Shown: positions 7,120-13,769 of the stretch, in pieces | Layout: each line of letters opens with the position of its first letter | Position numbering within the stretch: the first letter of the stretch is position 1 | Assembly (NCBI GenBank): GCA_050697555.1 | Contig: JBOHAD010000062.1 | Location: 1-13,769, forward strand | DNA from: DASQWP01 sp050697555 | Lineage (GTDB): Bacteria > Actinomycetota > Thermoleophilia > Gaiellales > Gaiellaceae | Direction: 5' to 3' | Length of the DNA stretch: 13,769 nucleotides | Translations under genes and position numbers: made by a program | Notes under the pieces: model-generated | Databases searched by the model: none | What the model was told of the DNA's origin: nothing | What the model saw: the letters and a program-made list of their open reading frames with translations, nothing else

Positions 7120-7721
7120 TGCCCCCTAGGCTGACGGCGCTGCGCCGCAGGCGCCCCGGGCGGGTCGCGCTCGAGGTCGACGGGCGGCCGTGGCGCGTCG
7201 TCCCGGACGAGATCGTCGTCCGCTGCGGGCTGGCCGCCGGGCGGGAGCTGGAGCGGCCGTTGCTGCGGGCGATCCGTCGGGAGCTTCGCCGGGTGGAAGC
7301 GCTCGACCTCGCCGCGCGCACGCTCGGCCACCGGGACCTCTCCCGGCAGCGGCTCGCCGAGCGTCTCGAGGAACGCGGCGTCGCCGCGCGCGAGCGAGAA
7401 GGGACGCTGACGACGCTCGCGGAGGCGGGCATCCTCGACGACGCCCGCGCCGCTCGGGCTCGGGCGGCAGCGCTCGCCGAGCGCGGCTGGGGCGACGCCG
7501 CTCTCGAGGCGCGGCTCGAGGCAGACGGCTTCTCCGCCGACCTCGTCCGTGCCGCCGTCGCCGAGCTTCCGCCCGAGAGCGTGCGGGCGCGGGACGCAGC
7601 GGCCCGCGCCCAAGACCCTCGTAGGGCGTGGAGGTACCTGGCACGGCGCGGTTTCTCCCCGGACGCCATCGAGTCCGCGCTCGGCGCGCTGGACGAGGAG
7701 GGGCAAGACGGGCTAGGATAG
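7119..7721 (+). CDS. recX: RecA regulatory protein RecX
   Basis: This 200-residue, Arg/Ala/Glu-rich, helical protein directly follows recA. The RecX three-helix repeat is best seen at about residues 61-88 (ALDLAARTLGHRDLSRQRL and on), then AEAGILDDARAARARA at 101-116 and ERGWGDAALEARLEADGF at 121-138, with a last repeat near 157-190 ending WRYLARRGFSPDAIESAL. A small N-terminal beta region (about 15-45) precedes these. RecX binds within the RecA filament groove and limits its extension and ATPase activity. The GTG start shares its first base with the last base of the recA TAG, and there is no ribosome site of its own, so synthesis should depend on reinitiation after recA and stay lower than RecA. 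Sequence conservation in this family is low; position adjacent to recA adds weight. Confidence 0.9.
   Translation: MPPRLTALRRRRPGRVALEVDGRPWRVVPDEIVVRCGLAAGRELERPLLRAIRRELRRVEALDLAARTLGHRDLSRQRLAERLEERGVAAREREGTLTTLAEAGILDDARAARARAAALAERGWGDAALEARLEADGFSADLVRAAVAELPPESVRARDAAARAQDPRRAWRYLARRGFSPDAIESALGALDEEGQDGLG
7714..7719 (+). promoter_or_regulatory. Candidate -10 element for rny
   Basis: TAGGAT at the very end of recX fits TANNNT. A weak -35 (TGGACG, 7690-7695, 18-base spacer) is possible. Initiation about 7 bases downstream would give rny a leader of about 225 bases. The other possibility is readthrough from recX with no separate promoter. Confidence 0.3.
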
Positions 7722-7950
7722 CGGCACGGATTCACCCACAAAGTGCCTGCATTTGGAACGGCTTTTCGCCGAATCGGAATCACGACGAGACGACTACGCG
7801 AGAGAAGCGACTCTCACCATGACGACCCGCGAGCCGGCCTGGAGGAGACCTCGGGCGAGATCGTAGCCCGCTGACGAGGCGCGCCCAGCGCCGCTCGCAC
7901 CGATTCTTCGAAGCGCCGTTCCTACGGGCCTGACCACGTAGGAGCGAGCA
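7722..7950 (+). other. Non-coding leader between recX and rny
   Basis: No convincing gene lies in these 229 bases, by far the longest gap within the plus-strand block. Several short inverted repeats are visible: GGCAC/GTGCC at 7723-7727 and 7743-7747, and GGCGC/GCGCC at 7878-7882 and 7888-7892 with a five-base loop, plus smaller ones. A 15-codon ATG reading frame (7819-7866) has no ribosome site. I recognise no riboswitch class. TAGGAG at 7939-7944 is the rny ribosome site, six bases before its ATG. The region could be an rny 5' UTR. Confidence 0.5.
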
Positions 7951-9489
7951 ATGGGGATTTCCATCGGCCTCCTGATCCTGGGGATCCTGCTCGGCCTTGT
8001 CCTGGGTGCCTTCCTCGGCACGCGGGTCTTCGTCTCCCGCCGGCTCTCGGCAGCGGAACGCGACCGTCAGCGGCTCCTCGCCGACGCCGAACGGGCGGCC
8101 GGAGCCGTGCGGCGAGAGGCGCAGATCGAGACGCGCGAGCACGCGCTCAAGCTTCGTGCCGACGTCGAGCAGGAGCTGCGGGACAGGCGGGCCGAGATCC
8201 TCAAGATCGAGGAGCGCGTCGTCACGAAGGAAGAGGAGATCGACGGCAAGCTGACGGAGCTCGAGCGCCGCGAGCAGGGCCTGCTCGACCGCGAGACGCA
8301 CCTCAGGCAGCTGCAGGAGGAGACGAAGGAAGCGAAGGAGACGCAGCTGCGGGAGCTCGAGCGCGTCTCCGGCATGACGGTCGAAGAGGCGAAGCGGGAC
8401 GTGCTCGAGCGCTCCGAAGAGCTCGTCCGGCACGACCTCGCCCGCATGGTGCGGCAGCTGGAGGAGGAGGCCCGTACCGACGCGAAGCGGCGGGCGCGCA
8501 ACCTCGTCGCGGACGCGCTCCAGCGCGTGGCTGCAAGCCACGCCGCCGAGACGACCGTCTCGCTCGTCGAGTTGCCGTCGGACGACATGAAGGGGCGCAT
8601 CATCGGCCGCGAGGGCCGCAACATCCGCGCCCTCGAGAACCTCACGGGTGTCGACTTCATCATCGACGACACGCCGCAGGCGGTCGTCCTCTCGTCGTTC
8701 GACGGTGTGCGCCGCGAAGTCGCGAAGCTCACGCTCGCCAAGCTCGTGGAGGACGGGCGCATTCACCCGTCGCGCATCGAGGAGATGTACTACCGCTCGA
8801 AGGCGGAGATCGAAGACCACATCCGCCAGGCTGGCGAGCAGGCGGTCTTCGAGGCGAACTGCGGGAAGATGCACGACGAGCTCGTGAAGCTGCTCGGGCG
8901 GCTCCGCTACAGGACGAGCTACGGCCAGAACATCCTCAAACACTCGCTCGAATGCGCGCACCTGGCCGGGATCATGGCCGCGGAGCTCGGAGCCAGCGTG
9001 AAGACGGCAAAGCGAGCGGCGCTCCTCCACGACGCAGGCAAGGCGATGACGCACGAGGTGGAGGGCTCGCACGCGCTCATCTCCGCGCAGCAGGCGAAGA
9101 AGTTCGGCGAGTCGCAGCACGTCGTGCACGCGATCGAGGCCCACCATTACGAGGTGCAGCCGCAAACGGTGGAGGCCGTGCTCGTCATCGCCGCCGACGC
9201 GATCTCGGCCTCGCGGCCGGGGGCGCGAGGGGAGAACCTCGAGAACTACATCAAGCGGCTGGAGACGCTCGAGAAGATCGCCGCCGAGAAGAAGGGCGTC
9301 GAGCGCGTCTACGCCCTCCAGGCCGGCCGCGAGATCCGGGTGATCGTGAAGCCGACCGAGATCGACGACGACTCAGCGGTCCTCCTCTCGCACGAGATCG
9401 CGCGCGAGATCGAGGCCCAGCTCGAGTACCCGGGTCAGATCAAGGTGACCGTCATCCGCGAGAGCCGCGCGATCGAGTTCGCCAAGTAG
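7951..9489 (+). CDS. rny: Ribonuclease Y
   Basis: This 512-residue membrane-anchored endoribonuclease has the normal family length and order. An N-terminal transmembrane helix (about residues 4-28) is followed by a long, highly charged coiled coil (about 32-200), a KH RNA-binding domain (about 203-270) with GRIIGREGRN at 215-224, and an HD domain (about 327-425) with H331, the H360-D361 pair in LLHDAGK, and HHYEV near 398. A conserved C-terminal domain ends in VIRESRAIEFAK. RNase Y starts decay and processing of many mRNAs at the membrane and takes the place of RNase E in many Gram-positive and deep-branching lineages. ATG at 7951 is supported by TAGGAG six bases upstream. It ends six bases before the stop of the opposite-strand nuclease gene. 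Confidence 0.97.
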   Translation: MGISIGLLILGILLGLVLGAFLGTRVFVSRRLSAAERDRQRLLADAERAAGAVRREAQIETREHALKLRADVEQELRDRRAEILKIEERVVTKEEEIDGKLTELERREQGLLDRETHLRQLQEETKEAKETQLRELERVSGMTVEEAKRDVLERSEELVRHDLARMVRQLEEEARTDAKRRARNLVADALQRVAASHAAETTVSLVELPSDDMKGRIIGREGRNIRALENLTGVDFIIDDTPQAVVLSSFDGVRREVAKLTLAKLVEDGRIHPSRIEEMYYRSKAEIEDHIRQAGEQAVFEANCGKMHDELVKLLGRLRYRTSYGQNILKHSLECAHLAGIMAAELGASVKTAKRAALLHDAGKAMTHEVEGSHALISAQQAKKFGESQHVVHAIEAHHYEVQPQTVEAVLVIAADAISASRPGARGENLENYIKRLETLEKIAAEKKGVERVYALQAGREIRVIVKPTEIDDDSAVLLSHEIAREIEAQLEYPGQIKVTVIRESRAIEFAK

Positions 9490-9495
9490 TCGTCT

Positions 9496-12174
<2,679 letters not shown>

Positions 12175-12179
12175 GTGAA

Positions 12180-12184
12180 CTCCC
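12180..12184 (-). promoter_or_regulatory. Ribosome-binding site deciding the nuclease TTG start
   Basis: On the minus strand GGGAG lies five bases before TTG (12174-12172). The in-frame GTG at 12162 would be 17 bases away, and the upstream ATG at 12237 would place the signal-peptide core too far in. This favours TTG. Confidence 0.5.
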
Positions 12185-12208
12185 GGGGTCGACCTCAAAG
12201 ACCGGTGG

Positions 12209-12217
12209 ATGGTAGCA
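12209..12217 (-). promoter_or_regulatory. Candidate extended -10 promoter of the secreted nuclease gene
   Basis: Reading the minus strand, TGC-TACCAT is an extended -10 (TGN plus TANNNT). Transcription from about 12202 would give a leader of about 28 bases containing the GGGAG ribosome site. No good -35 is seen, which is tolerable for an extended -10. It lies in the 96-base divergent gap shared with miaB. Confidence 0.42.
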
Positions 12218-12256
12218 CTGTCCCGAAAGGCCCACATGGCCGCCCCGGGCCGGCGC

Positions 12257-12262
12257 TACAGT
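12257..12262 (+). promoter_or_regulatory. Candidate -10 element of miaB (leaderless type)
   Basis: TACAGT stands eight bases before the GTG start of miaB, and there is no Shine-Dalgarno sequence. The spacing is identical to that before the rodZ-like gene and the small membrane protein gene. No clear -35 was found 16-18 bases upstream. Confidence 0.42.
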
Positions 12263-12270
12263 TGTGTCCG

Positions 12271-13593
12271 GTGAGGCGCTACCACGTCACGACGTTCGGC
12301 TGCCAGATGAACGCGCACGACTCCGAGCGGATCAAGGGCATGCTCGAGTCGCTCGGTCTCGGCGAAGCTGTCTCCCAGGAGGAGGCGGACGTCATCGTCT
12401 TCAACACGTGCACCGTGCGTGAGAAGCCGGACACGCGCTTTGCGGCCCATCTCGCGCAGGCCGCCGCGCTCAAGAAGAGCGACCCGGACAAGGTCATCGC
12501 CGTCGGCGGCTGCTACGCGGAGGCCCAGCGGGAGCGGATCTTCGAGCTCTACCCCTATGTCGACGTCGCCTTCGGGCCGGGCTCCATCCCGCACCTGGCC
12601 GAGTGGGTCGGAGCGGGCGGATTCGGCGTCGCACGCGGCCGTTTTGCCGAGTGGCGTCACTTCGCCGGCGACCTGCCCGCACGACGTGAGCGCCCGTTTC
12701 AGGCCTGGGTGCAGATCTCGATGGGCTGCAACTCGAGGTGCGCGTACTGCATCGTGCCGGCCGTGCGCGGCCGCGAGCAGAGCCGCCGACCCGGAGAAGT
12801 CGTCGCGGAGGTGGCCGGCCTGGCCGGGGACGGCGTCCGCGAGATCACGCTCCTGGGCCAGAACGTGAACTCGTGGGGCCGCGATCTTCTGCCGGGGATC
12901 GCGACGGAGTTCGGCGAGCTCCTGCGCGCGGTCGATGCGGTCGAGGGGATCGAGCGGATCCGGTTCACGAGCCCGCACCCGAAGGACTTCCGCGAGCCGG
13001 TGATCGCGGCGATGGCGGACTGCGCGACCGTCTGCGAGCACGCCCACCTGCCGCTCCAGTCCGGCTCGACGCGGATCCTGAAGGCGATGCGGCGGACGTA
13101 CAGCCGCGAGCGCTACCTGGGCCTCGTCGAGCGCATGCGGGCGGCGATTCCCGATCTCGCGCTCACGACCGACGTGATCGTCGGCTTCCCGGGCGAGACC
13201 GACGCGGACTTTCGCGAGACTCTCGAGGTCGTCGAGGAAGTCGGCTTCGACGGCGCCTTCACCTTCGTCTTCAGCCCCCGACAGGGGACGGAGGCGGCCG
13301 CGATGGGCGAGCAGGTGCCCGAGCCCGTGAAGCACGACCGGATCGAGAGGCTGGTCGAGGTCGTGCAGCGGGTGGCGCACGCGCGCAACGCGGAGCGCGT
13401 GGACCGGGTGGAGGAGGTCCTCGTCGAGGGGCCGAGCCGAACGGACCCGGCGCTCCTCCGAGGCCGCACCCGCCGGAATACGACGGTCAACTTCAGAGGG
13501 ACGGCGGCGCCCGGCGAGCTCGTGGACGTTCGGATCGAGGAGGCGACCTCGACGACGCTGAAGGGCACGGAAGCGGCCCTCGTGGCAGCCTAG
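12271..13593 (+). CDS. miaB: tRNA-2-methylthio-N6-dimethylallyladenosine synthase MiaB
   Basis: This 440-residue radical-SAM methylthiotransferase is complete. The N-terminal UPF0004 domain has its three auxiliary-cluster cysteines, C11 (FGCQMN), C47 (NTCTVRE) and C81 (GGCYAE). The radical-SAM CxxxCxxC is C153/C157/C160 in MGCNSRCAYCIVPAVRG, followed by LLGQNVNSWG, RFTSPHPKDF and LPLQSGSTRILKAMRRTYSR. The TRAM domain occupies about 372-440. MiaB adds a methylthio group to i6A37 of tRNAs that read codons starting with U. The Asn in FGCQMNAHDSE and NTCTVRE favour MiaB over MtaB or RimO. GTG at 12271 starts directly with the RRYHVTTFGCQMN motif. MiaA is often encoded next, but here an insertion sequence begins at the stop codon, and the TAG overlaps the transposase stop on the opposite strand. 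Confidence 0.95.
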   Translation: MRRYHVTTFGCQMNAHDSERIKGMLESLGLGEAVSQEEADVIVFNTCTVREKPDTRFAAHLAQAAALKKSDPDKVIAVGGCYAEAQRERIFELYPYVDVAFGPGSIPHLAEWVGAGGFGVARGRFAEWRHFAGDLPARRERPFQAWVQISMGCNSRCAYCIVPAVRGREQSRRPGEVVAEVAGLAGDGVREITLLGQNVNSWGRDLLPGIATEFGELLRAVDAVEGIERIRFTSPHPKDFREPVIAAMADCATVCEHAHLPLQSGSTRILKAMRRTYSRERYLGLVERMRAAIPDLALTTDVIVGFPGETDADFRETLEVVEEVGFDGAFTFVFSPRQGTEAAAMGEQVPEPVKHDRIERLVEVVQRVAHARNAERVDRVEEVLVEGPSRTDPALLRGRTRRNTTVNFRGTAAPGELVDVRIEEATSTTLKGTEAALVAA

Positions 13594-13594
13594 G
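13589..13594. other. CCTAGG insertion target of the IS481-type element, containing both stop codons
   Basis: The hexamer fits the NCTAGN target reported for IS481. It abuts TGT, the expected first bases of the IS end, at 13595. CTAG is self-complementary: TAG at 13591-13593 stops miaB and TAG read on the other strand (13592-13590) stops the transposase. A second copy would be expected at the far end of the IS, outside the window. Confidence 0.6.
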
Positions 13595-13769
13595 TGTTCG
13601 TCCCAGAGAGGTTGTTGACGCGCTGAAGCGGTGTTAGCCCGGCGAGGGCGCGGTGTCGTCTGAAGCGATTGTAGGAGTCGAGTGCTGGTGCTAGGGCGGC
13701 TGCCCGCTGGTGCTCGTGTTGGTAGGGGTAGGCGTAGGCCCAGAGCTCGAGCAGGGTGCGGATGAAGCG
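13590..13769 (-). CDS. IS481-family transposase, C-terminal part (5' end outside window)
   Basis: This frame, open to the window edge, gives 59 codons plus stop. The translation RFIRTLLELWAYAYPYQHE, then LDSYNRFRRHRALAGLTPLQRVNNLSG, matches the C-terminus of IS481-family DDE transposases: the RF-RTLL-EWAY region just after the catalytic Glu, the YN--R-H-AL-G--P--R motif, and the NNL-G ending. The catalytic Glu should lie immediately beyond the window edge, so activity cannot be judged. The last codons (T, stop) appear to use bases of the target site rather than the IS itself. The gene runs convergently toward miaB. Confidence 0.87.
   Translation of the reverse strand, partial: RFIRTLLELWAYAYPYQHEHQRAAALAPALDSYNRFRRHRALAGLTPLQRVNNLSGTNT
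13595..13769 (-). mobile_element. IS481-family insertion sequence, transposase-3' end
   Basis: The element is inferred to begin at TGTTCGTCCCAGAGAGG (13595 on), since TGT termini are typical of this family and the position abuts CCTAGG. It continues past the window. The other inverted repeat and the target duplication are needed to fix the boundary. Confidence 0.65.

Noticed and set aside
7819..7866. A 15-codon ATG reading frame in the rny leader, considered as a leader peptide
   Set aside because: No ribosome site, no notable codon run and no evidence of coupling to rny.
12187..12194. Palindrome GGTCGACC as an operator in the divergent gap
   Set aside because: Only eight bases, a common composition in this DNA, and no second copy in the gap.

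Overview
The window is high-GC DNA (roughly 70 % by eye) with frequent GTG and TTG starts, almost gap-free coding and strong G/C third-position bias. The gene content (RodZ-like, CinA, ThpR, RecA, RecX, RNase Y, MiaB) and order point to a deep-branching actinobacterium, perhaps Thermoleophilia-like. The assignment is inferred from composition and synteny only. The order rodZ-cinA-recA-rny-miaB recalls the Bacillus chromosome (known gene order), and cinA-thpR(ligT)-recA recalls Deinococcus.

Layout. (1) 1-3079, plus strand: the 3' end of a two-domain ABC ATPase, then two permeases. Together these are three parts of a BmpA/Nup-type (YufO-YufP-YufQ-like) importer, most likely for nucleosides. A perfect 14-bp hairpin lies between the ATPase and first permease genes. 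(2) 3091-3417: a small unassigned three-helix membrane protein. (3) 3446-7721: a tight run of rodZ-like, cinA, thpR, recA and recX, with overlaps or gaps of only a few bases. (4) 7722-7950: a 229-base non-coding leader ahead of rny (7951-9489), which encodes membrane-anchored RNase Y. (5) 9496-12174, minus strand: a large secreted nuclease of the ExeM type (lamin-tail domain, Ig-like domain, OB-like region, endonuclease/exonuclease/phosphatase domain), convergent with rny. (6) 12271-13593, plus strand: miaB. (7) 13595 to the window edge: the end of an IS481-family insertion sequence whose transposase runs on the minus strand toward miaB.

How the parts relate: region 3 plus rny and miaB is conserved housekeeping (cell shape, NMN recycling, RNA end chemistry, recombination, RNA turnover, tRNA modification). 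The nuclease gene interrupts this conserved block in opposite orientation and looks like an accessory insertion. The IS element sits exactly at the miaB stop codon.

I see no undescribed multi-gene system (no defence island, CRISPR or phage module). The most interesting local signals are: an IS481-type insertion in a CCTAGG site whose palindromic CTAG supplies the stop codon for both miaB and the transposase; a repeated TANNNT-N8-GTG arrangement suggesting leaderless transcripts at three genes; and the ATPase-permease hairpin, which has a second possible partner for its left arm.
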